DNA of 64,000 nt, taken from positions 248,001-312,000 of the forward strand of contig WVSR01000001.1 in the NCBI GenBank assembly GCA_015689775.1, given 5' to 3'. The notes below the pieces were generated by a model, which did not search any database, was not told the DNA's origin, and saw only the letters and a program-made list of their open reading frames with translations. A program made the translations under genes and the position numbers. Below, piece after piece: positions 27,183-35,788 of this stretch (its first letter is position 1; every line of letters starts with the position of its first letter). This DNA comes from Rhodobacterales bacterium LSUCC0387 (GTDB lineage: Bacteria > Pseudomonadota > Alphaproteobacteria > Rhodobacterales > Rhodobacteraceae).

Positions 27183-28688
27183 ATGATCCGCGCTGTGATT
27201 GGCACGATAGTGGGCGCGCTTCTCGCATTGAGCGCCGTGCTCGTCCTAGAGCGGGATCGCACCGATATCGTGCAGCAGCAGATGCTATGGGGTGACACCC
27301 CAGTGACTTGGATGCAGCGCCCTGCATCCACGGGGCCAGTCATTATAATTACGCATGGTTTTGCGGGATCACGCCAGCTGATGCAGGCCTATCAAATATC
27401 TTTGGCCAACGCGGGCTATGTGACCTTTAGCTTCGATTTTGAGGGGCATGGCCGCAACCGCCAACAGATGCGCGGCGATGTCACTGCGATTGATGGCACA
27501 ACCCGCTATTTGATGGAGGAACTGGCCCGCGTCACGGATCGCGCCATTGACGAGGTTGGGCAAGCAAATGGGCTGGCCTATTTGGGCCATTCCATGGCCA
27601 GTGATATCATCATACGTCAAGCGATGCGGGACCCGCGTGTAGCGACCACAGCTGCATTATCGGTCTTTTCATTGGCGATTACGTCTGAAGAGCCGCGCTC
27701 CCTCTTGATGATCAATGGTCAATGGGAGGCTGGATTGCGCGCGGCGGCGCAATCGGTGATGCAACAAATCGGCGCAAGAGAAGGTGATCGCATTCGCGAT
27801 GTGACAGGTTTCGCCCGTGCGGCCCTTGTTGCGCCGATGACCGAGCATATAGGCATTCTCTATTCTCGCGCGGCCATTGCCGAGGTGATTGGGTGGTATG
27901 ATGCGGAATTTGGGATCACCCGCGAAAGCCCGCCCTCTATCGCGCCCTATGGCGTAATTATTTTGGGTGGGTTTGTCGGGATTGTGATGGCCCTTGGCGG
28001 GCTTGCGACATTGGGATTTGGCGGCAAACCAAGGCGGGTTTTGCCGATTACACCGCGTGCCTTTTGGTTATCGGTGCTTCTGCCGGCCCTCATAACGCCT
28101 ATGGTTTTGCGGGGGGCATCTGTGCCGTTTTTGCCTGTCATTCTTGCGGATTACCTTGCGCTGCACCTTGCGCTTTATGGGGGCCTTGCGATTGCGATTT
28201 TACTGATCACTGGCCATGGTTCGGTGATTTTTCCAACGCCGCGTCGCGTTTTGCGCAGCCTGTGGATTGGGATCGGGTTTGGCGCTGCCGCACTTGGTCT
28301 TATGGGTCTTTACCTTGATCGCTATGTCGGCAGTTTTTGGGCAGGGGGCGCACGCCTCCTTCCATTTGTGATGATCTTAATCGGCGCATTGCCCGCGATG
28401 ATCGCGGATGCGGCGCTAATTTCCGCCGCTCGCGCGCCGATATGGAAACGCATTCTGGTGCGCTTTGCCTTCTTGGCATCGCTTGGCCTTGCGGTCGCAT
28501 TGGATTTTGATCGGATGTTGTTTTTGATCCTGATCTTACCCGTCATCCTTTTGTTTTATGCCAGTTTCGGCTTTGTCTATGGCCGATTGGGGCGAGGACA
28601 GGCCGCAGTTCTTGGCATGGGTTTGGCGCTTGGGGTGTCTTTGGCTTGGGCGCTTGCAGCCAGCTTCCCACTGTTTCAGGCGGGTTAA
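27183..28688 (+). CDS. Alpha/beta hydrolase fused to a multi-pass membrane domain
   Basis: A 501-residue protein. After an N-terminal anchor helix, residues about 50-250 form an alpha/beta-hydrolase domain with the oxyanion stretch IIITHGFAGSRQ and a nucleophile elbow LGHSMASD, and a candidate acid/base region around VAPMTEHIGIL. Residues about 260-495 contain around seven hydrophobic helices (YGVIILGGFVGIVMALGGL, LILILPVILLFYASFGFVYG and others). The start at 27183 was chosen for an AAGGGGAAGG site just upstream. Possibly a membrane-bound lipase or esterase; the substrate is unknown. It lies between serB and the AttH-like gene, divergent from serB and convergent with AttH. Confidence 0.7.
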   Translation: MIRAVIGTIVGALLALSAVLVLERDRTDIVQQQMLWGDTPVTWMQRPASTGPVIIITHGFAGSRQLMQAYQISLANAGYVTFSFDFEGHGRNRQQMRGDVTAIDGTTRYLMEELARVTDRAIDEVGQANGLAYLGHSMASDIIIRQAMRDPRVATTAALSVFSLAITSEEPRSLLMINGQWEAGLRAAAQSVMQQIGAREGDRIRDVTGFARAALVAPMTEHIGILYSRAAIAEVIGWYDAEFGITRESPPSIAPYGVIILGGFVGIVMALGGLATLGFGGKPRRVLPITPRAFWLSVLLPALITPMVLRGASVPFLPVILADYLALHLALYGGLAIAILLITGHGSVIFPTPRRVLRSLWIGIGFGAAALGLMGLYLDRYVGSFWAGGARLLPFVMILIGALPAMIADAALISAARAPIWKRILVRFAFLASLGLAVALDFDRMLFLILILPVILLFYASFGFVYGRLGRGQAAVLGMGLALGVSLAWALAASFPLFQAG

Positions 28689-29761
28689 TACCCCGTCATC
28701 TCAAGATATCCACGCCCTTGATGGCTGCCTGTGCTAAAAACTGGCCCTTCCCAATAGGGGATTGTTCCGCCCATCCATGCATTGGGATTAAGCGCGTTTG
28801 TGCGGATATCTAGACCCTGGTCTGGCAGGGTGATGTGCCACCCGACAGGCAAAGTCCGCCCCGCAACGTCATGTGTCACAATAGGCGTCATGCGGAGTGC
28901 ACCATCACCATAAGCGGTGGGTTGGCCATTTGCCGCGATCCATGTGGCTGACGTAAATCGGGTCTCATCGCGGCTGCGCAAGGAGAAACCCATGAGCTTT
29001 TCACCCGTTTCAAAATGAAGCGATACCCAATCCCATCCCGCTTGATCCGCCGCCAATGGTTGCGATGACCATTCGCGATCAAGCCATGCTTGTCCTGACA
29101 CTTTCCGTGCCCCATTGGGCAAGGTGATGGTTCCGCTGACCTGGTAAAACGGTTGTGAATAGTAATAGCTTGCCTGACCTTCATTCGATTTCACTGAAAA
29201 CCCATTCACCCCATGGCGCACGAACGGGCCATGGGAGGTGAGGGTGAGTTCGTATGAGAATGTGTCGCCGCGCGCGCTGACAATGATCTGGTTAAGTGCA
29301 TCTGTCTCTGATGCGGTGTTTAGAGACTGTAGCCCCCAATCATCAATCCAAATCTCGAGCAGATTTTCGGTTAGTAGAGCCCCCGCTTGGCTTGTGCCCC
29401 CGCGGGCATAGCGTTCGCTGTGGTAATGCTGATCAGGCAGGGTCACAGCGGCATGACCAAGCCAGATTTGTCCGTCTTCCCACGCATTGCTTTGGCCATC
29501 AGCGGGGCGGGTTGCATTGCGAAACACAGTCCATTGCGCCCCAAGCGGGTTTCCCGCGGCATCGGTTAGATTGGCGGTCAGATACCACCACTCGATGCGA
29601 TAATCGGGATGGGCCGTGTGATCCTGTGGAAACGTGATCGGTCGGCTGCGATCGACCGCCGCATATCCTTCGGCGCTGAGGCCAAGCCCCGCAAAACCCT
29701 GAGCATAGACGACAGGGGCAATCCACATAAAAACCAATGCAAGCAGCGACCTAGCGTTCAT
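28685..29761 (-). CDS. Secreted lipocalin-like protein (AttH/CrtC hydratase-like family)
   Basis: A 358-residue protein with a signal peptide (LLALVFMWIAPVVYAQ). The AttH/carotenoid 1,2-hydratase-like double lipocalin pattern is visible: RIEWWYLTANLTD, HAAVTLPDQHYHSERYARGG, GQAWLDREWSSQPL and a late WDWVSLHFETGEKLMGF. The start at 29761 overlaps the end of the upstream permease gene by 11 bases, so it belongs with the ABC transporter. Carotenoid hydratase activity is unlikely given the ABC neighbours and lack of carotenoid genes nearby. A chaperone or lipoprotein-handling role is possible. The end overlaps the hydrolase gene by four bases. Confidence 0.82.
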   Translation of the reverse strand: MNARSLLALVFMWIAPVVYAQGFAGLGLSAEGYAAVDRSRPITFPQDHTAHPDYRIEWWYLTANLTDAAGNPLGAQWTVFRNATRPADGQSNAWEDGQIWLGHAAVTLPDQHYHSERYARGGTSQAGALLTENLLEIWIDDWGLQSLNTASETDALNQIIVSARGDTFSYELTLTSHGPFVRHGVNGFSVKSNEGQASYYYSQPFYQVSGTITLPNGARKVSGQAWLDREWSSQPLAADQAGWDWVSLHFETGEKLMGFSLRSRDETRFTSATWIAANGQPTAYGDGALRMTPIVTHDVAGRTLPVGWHITLPDQGLDIRTNALNPNAWMGGTIPYWEGPVFSTGSHQGRGYLEMTGY

Positions 29762-32201
29762 GGGCGAATAGTCCAAGCAACCGATGGGGTGAGAGGCGCG
29801 CCAATTGCCATGCAGGCCATAACGCTGCAATCGCCGCTGCCCCTGCCGCCAAAGCGCATAGTTTGACCAGATCCGCAGGGAAGATTTGCAGTGGCAGGCG
29901 CCATCCAAAAGCCTCAACATTGATGATGGCCAAAAGGTAATGTGCCAAAGCAAGACCCAGAGGCAGCGCGAAAATGGCGCAGAAGCTGGCAAAGGCGATG
30001 ATCCGCAAAAACTCGGCCCAGGCGAGCTTCTGTCGCCGTTGTCCTGCAGCCCAAATCGGGGCGATTTGTAAGAGCCGCATTTCAGATAGGGTCAATAGGC
30101 TTGTGAACATGGCGAAACCTGCCACCCCAAGGGTCAGCGCATTCAGCGCGTAGGTCACTTGAAAGGTTTGTTCGAACACCCGCAGCGAGATGTCTTTCAC
30201 TGCCGCTTGATTGATCATGGATTGCGGAGAGAGGCCTGTAGCCTCTGTGATGTCAGCCGCTAAATCTGTGACCGTTGCAGGATCAGTGCGTAGAGCAAAG
30301 CGCAAAGGTGGGGATTCGGGGAAGAGGGTTTTAAACAGATCAAGTCCAATGATCGCCTGCCCCTCAGGGTTTCCATAATCTGAATAAATCCCAAGGATTG
30401 GTAGGGTGAGGGTTGGGGTTACATCAAAATCTTGACCCGGTTCCAATCCTTCACGGCGGGCGAGTTGTTCGTTGATCACAACACCTTGACCTTCGGTCAT
30501 CTGTGACCACGCGTCAGGCAGGGCCTCTAGAAATGGCCAGTGATCACGATATGTGGCGTGATCCACCAGCCCATGCAATTCGGCGGGCAATCCTCCAAAT
30601 CGCGTATCTGCTAGGGCGAAGGGCAAAATCGCGTCAACACGCGGTGTAAGATAGTCGGTGACACGCGCCGCTTGTTCGGGTGTAGCGGTGGTCAAATACA
30701 GCTCAGACGCCAGCCGTTGATCCAACCAGCCTGTAAAGGTCGCTCGAAACGAGCCAACCATGGTTGATACACCAATATTCGTTGAAAGCGCCAATAAAAG
30801 CGCCATCAAAGATAGGGATAAGGCCGGCAAAGACAGACGCATATCTGCCAAGGCCCAGTGCAAAAACGGGGCCCTGACCCGTGTGGCGATGCCCGCTAAA
30901 AGCACCGATAGGCCAAAGGGCAAAACCAATGCGCCACCCAATAAGAGCGCAGCCAGACCGATAAACCCGATCATCAGGCCGCTGCCAAAGATCACCACAA
31001 GGCCAGATAGGGCCAAAAGGCCTAGGCCTAAAATGGCTTGGACAAGGCGTAAGGCGGCACTGGTTTGAGCCCATGAATTCGGTGTCGCTGATCGCAAGAT
31101 CGGCAGGCGCGCTACCCGCCAAAGCGCAGATGCCCCCGCAATCGTGGCCCCGATCGAGGACATGGCTAAAGCAGCAACGGCCCAAATCGGATCAAATTGC
31201 AGCGCTGCGCCGATATCGGCGCCGTATAGCCCCCGAAGGCTTGCGGAAACCTCTGGCAAAAGAGTTGTGGCCAAACCATACCCTAAACCAAGGCCAATGA
31301 CGCCTGACACAAGGGCGAAAACCCCGAGTTCCGCAGCCAAAAGCACAATTAACCCAACTAATGGCACGCCAAGCGCCCGCAAGGCCCGTAGGCTTGTGCG
31401 GCGTTGCTCAAAGGCCAGACCAATGGTGGCGTGGGTGATGAACAAACCTACAGCAAAGGCAAGAAAGCCAAAAGCCGTCAGATTCAGATGGAAGCTATCT
31501 GTCAGCCGTGCCAGATCATTGCTGGTTTCGGCCTGCTGGAGGATCAAGTCACCCTGTGAGGCGAGCCAAGTGTCAATCGGCGCAAGGCCAAAGGGCTGTG
31601 GTGTCGAGACAATCAACGCGGTTGGCCCCGTCTCACCCACAAGCTTTGCGATTGTTGCGATGTCGCCAATGACCAAGCCTGTTGCGAGCGTGTCATCATA
31701 GCGGGCATTGCCTAAGATCGTGCGCGCTTGTTCGGTCAAATCAGGGGGCAGCCCGCGGGATGCCGTATCTGATGTCATCAATACCTGACCTTCCAGAAGA
31801 ATATCCGTAACGGCGATGCTGCCAGATTGCAGGCGCTCGGGAAGTGCCGCGACTGGCAGGGTCAAAGGGTCAATCCCAAGTACACGTAAGGCATTTGGGC
31901 CAGAGCCAAGCCGCGTCTCAAGAAGCGGTGAAACAAGATAGCCCGTACGGCGCAATTTGGAAAAGATCGCTTGATCCATAACGCGGCCATCTTGGCGCAG
32001 GATGCGGTCAAATTGATCTTGTCCCAACAAATTTGCGGCGCGGGCATAGCTTGCGCGCGCTTCAGCGTTGAGGGCCTGAACCCCCGACCACAGTGCCGTT
32101 GCCAGTGCAAGCCCCGCGATCAGCGCAAAAACCTGCAAAGGATGTCTGCGCCAATGGCCCAAAAGGGCTGATAACGTGGTCAGGATCAAGGTGCGGCTCA
32201 T
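29751..32201 (-). CDS. FtsX/MacB-type ABC transporter permease
   Basis: An 816-residue permease with two FtsX-like halves: an N-terminal helix then a large periplasmic domain, three helices near residues 260-370, further helices and a second periplasmic domain, and a C-terminal helical bundle from about residue 680. This layout is that of LolCE/MacB-like exporters and of the AttF/AttG fusion. It overlaps the ATPase gene by four bases. Probable role is export or extraction of a lipid or lipoprotein, or lipidic product, together with the AttH-like protein; the substrate is unknown. Confidence 0.85.
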   Translation of the reverse strand: MSRTLILTTLSALLGHWRRHPLQVFALIAGLALATALWSGVQALNAEARASYARAANLLGQDQFDRILRQDGRVMDQAIFSKLRRTGYLVSPLLETRLGSGPNALRVLGIDPLTLPVAALPERLQSGSIAVTDILLEGQVLMTSDTASRGLPPDLTEQARTILGNARYDDTLATGLVIGDIATIAKLVGETGPTALIVSTPQPFGLAPIDTWLASQGDLILQQAETSNDLARLTDSFHLNLTAFGFLAFAVGLFITHATIGLAFEQRRTSLRALRALGVPLVGLIVLLAAELGVFALVSGVIGLGLGYGLATTLLPEVSASLRGLYGADIGAALQFDPIWAVAALAMSSIGATIAGASALWRVARLPILRSATPNSWAQTSAALRLVQAILGLGLLALSGLVVIFGSGLMIGFIGLAALLLGGALVLPFGLSVLLAGIATRVRAPFLHWALADMRLSLPALSLSLMALLLALSTNIGVSTMVGSFRATFTGWLDQRLASELYLTTATPEQAARVTDYLTPRVDAILPFALADTRFGGLPAELHGLVDHATYRDHWPFLEALPDAWSQMTEGQGVVINEQLARREGLEPGQDFDVTPTLTLPILGIYSDYGNPEGQAIIGLDLFKTLFPESPPLRFALRTDPATVTDLAADITEATGLSPQSMINQAAVKDISLRVFEQTFQVTYALNALTLGVAGFAMFTSLLTLSEMRLLQIAPIWAAGQRRQKLAWAEFLRIIAFASFCAIFALPLGLALAHYLLAIINVEAFGWRLPLQIFPADLVKLCALAAGAAAIAALWPAWQLARLSPHRLLGLFAHER

Positions 32202-32866
32202 GGATCCGATGCCTGCAACTGCCCGCGTGAGAGATGTCGGCGCGTCTCACATGCGGCGGCAATGCGCGCCGAATGGGTGACCATCAAAAGACCCGCCCCG
32301 CTTTCTGCGATCAATTGTAAAAACAGCGACAGCACCGCTTGGCCATTTTCTTCGTCAAGGTTTCCCGTTGGCTCATCCGCAAGGATGAGGTCAGGGCGCA
32401 GTGCCAAGGCACGGCCAACGGCAACGCGCTGTTGTTGTCCGCCTGAAATCTCCTCTGGATAGCGCGTTAAAACTGTCTCTAAGCCTAGGCCTTGTGACAG
32501 ATGCGCGATCCAATCGCGATCATATCGACCCGCGAGCCTGGCTTGAAAGGAAAGGTTGTCACCAATGGTCAAAGCAGGGATCAGGTTGAACTGTTGAAAG
32601 ACCAGACCAATCGACTGACGCCGAATGGGGGCCAAGCCTGCATCATTCAATTTGGTAATATCTTGGCCCTTGATTAGAATTTCGCCGTGATCAGGCCGTT
32701 CTAGACCTGCCACTAAGTGAAGCAGGGTAGACTTTCCCACCCCGCTTTCCCCCGTCAACGCAAGGCTGTGGCCCGCGCTCAGTTGTAATGACAGGTCTTT
32801 CAAGACAGTGACCCGACCTTCACCGCTCTCAAAGGATTTTGAGACATTGCGCAGTTCTAATAGCAT
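32198..32866 (-). CDS. LolD/MacB-type ABC transporter ATP-binding protein
   Basis: A 222-residue ATPase with Walker A TGESGVGKSTLLH, Q-loop VFQQFNLIPAL, signature ISGGQQQRVAVGRAL, Walker B LILADEPTGNLDEEN and H-loop MVTHS. The pattern is that of MacB/LolD-like exporters. It overlaps its permease by four bases. The 64-base gap from the upstream tonB gene is small enough for read-through from the cobalamin operon, though an own promoter is also possible. Confidence 0.92.
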   Translation of the reverse strand: MLLELRNVSKSFESGEGRVTVLKDLSLQLSAGHSLALTGESGVGKSTLLHLVAGLERPDHGEILIKGQDITKLNDAGLAPIRRQSIGLVFQQFNLIPALTIGDNLSFQARLAGRYDRDWIAHLSQGLGLETVLTRYPEEISGGQQQRVAVGRALALRPDLILADEPTGNLDEENGQAVLSLFLQLIAESGAGLLMVTHSARIAAACETRRHLSRGQLQASDP

Positions 32867-32930
32867 AATTCACCCGTGACCTGTCGTGACAGAACATAGG
32901 CCGTTTTGCCCTGTTGCACAGCGCGGCGGG

Positions 32931-33683
32931 CTAGCGCAGGCGTAAGGGCAGATCGAAATTATATCGCGCGGTGCTAATCCCGTCTGGGGCGGGTGGATAT
33001 GGGCTTGCCTCGGCCACAAAGGCTAAGAGGGCTGTGTCCAAATCAGCTTGGCCCGTGCCTGCCAGAATTCGAACATCATGAAGGAGGCCATCGGCATCAA
33101 TCACAAGCCGCAAGGTTGCTGCGCCGCGCCCGCGCGGGCGGCTGGGGCTGCGTTCCAATTGACGCAAAATTCCGCTGCCCCAATGGGACATCAAGCGCAT
33201 GATAACATCCTGATCTTCGCTGGTTGTGGAGGCGGTTGTGGTGGTTGGTGCGGCTTCGGCCCCACCGCTTGCGCGTGTTGTAGGGCGCGGTGCGGGGGCG
33301 GTGGGAGTTGGCGCGTTTGGAACCTCAGGTTCCAGCGCGGGTGCCGCCTCCTGCAGTTGCGGTGTCAACTCAGGAAGCCTTTTGGTCAGGCTTGGCAGTG
33401 CAAGCGGTGCAATTCCTGGGCGCATGGGCGCAAGTGGTGCAGCCATCGGTGGGACGTCCGGTGTCACTTGGCTGATTTCGGGCGGTCGTGACCATTGATC
33501 GACAAGGGCCGCCAAATCTTGTGGGGTCGCCGAAAGCGACAATTGCGCATGCCCCTGATCCCCTGCCGCTTCATCCCCGACCATGTTTTGCGGTGCCCCT
33601 GCGCCAATCCAAGTGGCAGCACCCAGATGCAGGCCAAGCGATAGGGTGAGAAACCCAAATGTTTGAGCGTCAAGTCGGATCAT
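32931..33683 (-). CDS. tonB: TonB-like energy transducer
   Basis: A 250-residue protein with an N-terminal signal anchor (FGFLTLSLGLHLGAATWIGA), a long proline- and alanine-rich periplasmic spacer (residues about 75-150), and a C-terminal TonB domain (RGAATLRLVIDADGLLHDVR, ASPYPPAPDGIS). It would pass proton-motive-force energy from the ExbB-ExbD complex to outer-membrane receptors. It is the last gene of the btuB-to-tonB run, overlapping exbD by four bases, so it is probably dedicated to the cobalamin receptor. The sequence is too divergent to be called by similarity to enteric TonB alone. Confidence 0.85.
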   Translation of the reverse strand: MIRLDAQTFGFLTLSLGLHLGAATWIGAGAPQNMVGDEAAGDQGHAQLSLSATPQDLAALVDQWSRPPEISQVTPDVPPMAAPLAPMRPGIAPLALPSLTKRLPELTPQLQEAAPALEPEVPNAPTPTAPAPRPTTRASGGAEAAPTTTTASTTSEDQDVIMRLMSHWGSGILRQLERSPSRPRGRGAATLRLVIDADGLLHDVRILAGTGQADLDTALLAFVAEASPYPPAPDGISTARYNFDLPLRLR

Positions 33684-34105
33684 GGAGCATCCCCAGCGCG
33701 AGTGATGAGGTCAACATGCAACACACCAATCGAGGCAAAATCTGCCAAAGCACGGGCCATATCTTGGGCAGGCAAGTTGGCATCAAGGGCCAGTGTTAGG
33801 GTAAACTCAGTCTCTGCATCGTGTAACAGAGCCGATTGAATTTCCGCCAACACTGCTGTGCGGCCCTGTTCCGGTCCATAGTGCCACAGACCATCCAACG
33901 CGATGTAAAGTACCGAATCGTGCGTGGGGTCTGACAGTTCGGATAGGGGTGATATGGGTAGGGTGAGATCCACAGGCGCCTTGGCGCGTAAAGTTGCGCT
34001 GGTGAGAAAGAAGATCAAAAGCAAGAACACCACGTTGATCATCGGCACAATATCAAGATCGGCCAATTGTCGTCTGCTGCGGCTTTGTGGGGGGTCAAGT
34101 CTCAT
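33680..34105 (-). CDS. exbD: ExbD/TolR-family biopolymer transport protein (second copy)
   Basis: A 141-residue protein with a short cytoplasmic N terminus and a single transmembrane helix carrying the conserved Asp (LADLDIVPMINVVFLLLIFF), followed by a periplasmic domain. ExbD supplies part of the proton path for TonB energisation. It is adjacent to and overlaps another ExbD; two different ExbD proteins in one operon suggest a heteromeric channel. Confidence 0.9.
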   Translation of the reverse strand: MRLDPPQSRSRRQLADLDIVPMINVVFLLLIFFLTSATLRAKAPVDLTLPISPLSELSDPTHDSVLYIALDGLWHYGPEQGRTAVLAEIQSALLHDAETEFTLTLALDANLPAQDMARALADFASIGVLHVDLITRAGDAP

Positions 34106-34509
34106 TCAATCACCGCAAGATTGTCTAAACCGCCTGCCCGCAACACGGCCATCAAAGATAACAACTGTTGAACCGTTGCGCCCGCCTCAGGACGCAGAAT
34201 GATTTTTTGTGCTGCTTCGGATCCATCTTCTTGAATCAGATTGTGCAATGCGGGGATGAGATCTGCGGCATCTATGACCTGCCCGTTTAGCATCAGATGA
34301 TCGGCCCCGAGTGTGACCAAACGCGGCGGGCCTTCATAAATTATGGTGCTGCTTGCGGCGGGTGCGGCGGGACGCAAAGATACGGCGCTGTCGCGGCCCA
34401 TTTGTGCGGCGAGCATGAAAAAAATCAACAACAGGAACACCACATCAATCATCGGCGCAAGGCTTGCCTTGCGTCTGCTGGTGCGGGGTTGGTGAAAGTC
34501 TAGCCTCAT
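34102..34509 (-). CDS. exbD: ExbD/TolR-family biopolymer transport protein (first copy)
   Basis: A 135-residue protein with the family helix and Asp (KASLAPMIDVVFLLLIFFML) and a periplasmic domain with LMLNGQVIDAADLIPAL and a VIE terminus. It overlaps exbB upstream and the second exbD downstream by four bases each. Together these form an ExbB-ExbD-ExbD' energiser. Confidence 0.9.
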   Translation of the reverse strand: MRLDFHQPRTSRRKASLAPMIDVVFLLLIFFMLAAQMGRDSAVSLRPAAPAASSTIIYEGPPRLVTLGADHLMLNGQVIDAADLIPALHNLIQEDGSEAAQKIILRPEAGATVQQLLSLMAVLRAGGLDNLAVIE

Positions 34510-35120
34510 GCAATGGGGCCTTTGATTGCAAAAATACGTGTGGCGATATCTTCAAAGCTGTGGCGCATTTTGTCGTGGATGGTGTCAAACCATGTGAGGC
34601 ACATCGCGACCGGGATCGCCACGGCCATGCCTGCGGCGGTGGTCAAAAGGGCTGCCCAAATCCCCCCTGCGAGCGTGGCAGGGTCGGCATTCCCGCCCTC
34701 AAGCTGAAGGGCTTGGAACGCGTCAATCATGCCCAAAACCGTGCCCAACAGGCCCAAGAGTGGCGCAATCGTCACAACCAGTTCCAAGGCACGCAACCCT
34801 GCGCTGATTTCTTGCAGCTGTGCGCGAGCGATGCGGGCGATTTCTTCCTTACGGCTGCTTTCGTCCCAGTCGGGGCTTTCGCGCAGGCGGATCGCATCAC
34901 GGGCAAATTCTGCGCGCATCCCGCTGCGCGCAGCAAGCACGACGCTGACATCCTCACCTGCGCACCACCGCGAGATAGCCGCATCGGTGTTCTGGCCTGC
35001 GCGAAACGCGCCAATGCGCAAAAGCTGACTGATCTTCCATAGGATCACCGCGAGGCTGATCACCGAAAGCGCTGCGATCAACATAAGGATTGGGCCGCCT
35101 TTGAGAAGTAATTCCATCAT
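34506..35120 (-). CDS. exbB: ExbB/TolQ/MotA-family proton channel protein
   Basis: A 204-residue inner-membrane protein with three hydrophobic segments. The first is near the N terminus (GGPILMLIAALSVISLAVIL). The MotA/TolQ/ExbB signature is LELVVTIAPLLGLLGTVLGM near residue 120, with a third helix in WAALLTTAAGMAVAIPVAM. It forms the motor complex with ExbD and TonB. The overlap with cbiZ upstream shows it was recruited to the B12 operon. Confidence 0.93.
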   Translation of the reverse strand: MMELLLKGGPILMLIAALSVISLAVILWKISQLLRIGAFRAGQNTDAAISRWCAGEDVSVVLAARSGMRAEFARDAIRLRESPDWDESSRKEEIARIARAQLQEISAGLRALELVVTIAPLLGLLGTVLGMIDAFQALQLEGGNADPATLAGGIWAALLTTAAGMAVAIPVAMCLTWFDTIHDKMRHSFEDIATRIFAIKGPIA

Positions 35121-35788
35121 GCCGATGCCCCTTCGCTGAGATATGTGTCGCAGGCTGTCCGCACGGCATCATAAACCACGCATCCCAATGCGTGACCGAT
35201 TTCTGTGTGCAGTCCTGCATAAGACTGTTTCGGATCTTCGCCTTGGGCGCAGGCCAAGGTCAGGCAATCCGTGCCTGTTCCTGTGGCAATGACGGGCGCA
35301 TCGCTGACCATGACCTCATAGCGCGCCTCCATGACGGCTGCTGTGCGCGCCTCGGCCATGATGGTCAGTGCTTCAATCATCGCGGTTTTGCTCAGGCACT
35401 GATTGAGACGGGCAGCAATGTTAATCGTGCCATACTCCTCAGGGCGGGCAAGGCGGCGGTGGCCAATTCGTTCGGCATTAGACAGGCCAAGGGTCACCAA
35501 TGCCTCTCCTTTTGTCTGACCAACCACCGCAGTGTCAAAATGGTGAAAGCGGATGTCGCGCGATGTCAGCATCGCGATTGCCTGATCCGCCTGATCGAGC
35601 CTCTCTTCAACTTGGCCCTCCAACCATGAGATCACATCAAAATCGGGTGGCAAATCTGCATTGCGCACCTCGCGCCAAGCAATCTGTTGGGCGGAGACGA
35701 AGCCGCCCCGATAGGGGGCAAAGCTGAGACAGGCATGCGGTTTGCCGAGATCCCAAATCAACCACGGATGGGTCAAGGTTGCGGTCAT
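35117..35788 (-). CDS. cbiZ: Adenosylcobinamide amidohydrolase CbiZ
   Basis: A 223-residue protein with the CbiZ family signature GTGTDCLTLACAQG near residue 170 and YAGLHTEIGHALGCVVYDAV near the end. CbiZ removes the aminopropanol side chain of adenosylcobinamide to give adenosylcobyric acid, which can re-enter the synthesis route. This is a corrinoid-salvage and remodelling step known from archaea and Rhodobacter. Its place between btuD and exbB, with four-base overlaps both sides, supports a corrinoid role. The later steps from cobyric acid would have to be encoded elsewhere. Confidence 0.88.
   Translation of the reverse strand: MTATLTHPWLIWDLGKPHACLSFAPYRGGFVSAQQIAWREVRNADLPPDFDVISWLEGQVEERLDQADQAIAMLTSRDIRFHHFDTAVVGQTKGEALVTLGLSNAERIGHRRLARPEEYGTINIAARLNQCLSKTAMIEALTIMAEARTAAVMEARYEVMVSDAPVIATGTGTDCLTLACAQGEDPKQSYAGLHTEIGHALGCVVYDAVRTACDTYLSEGASA

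Noticed and set aside
28685-29761. Calling the lipocalin-like gene carotenoid 1,2-hydratase (crtC)
   Set aside because: It has a signal peptide and is coupled to an FtsX-type ABC exporter; no carotenoid genes are in the window.
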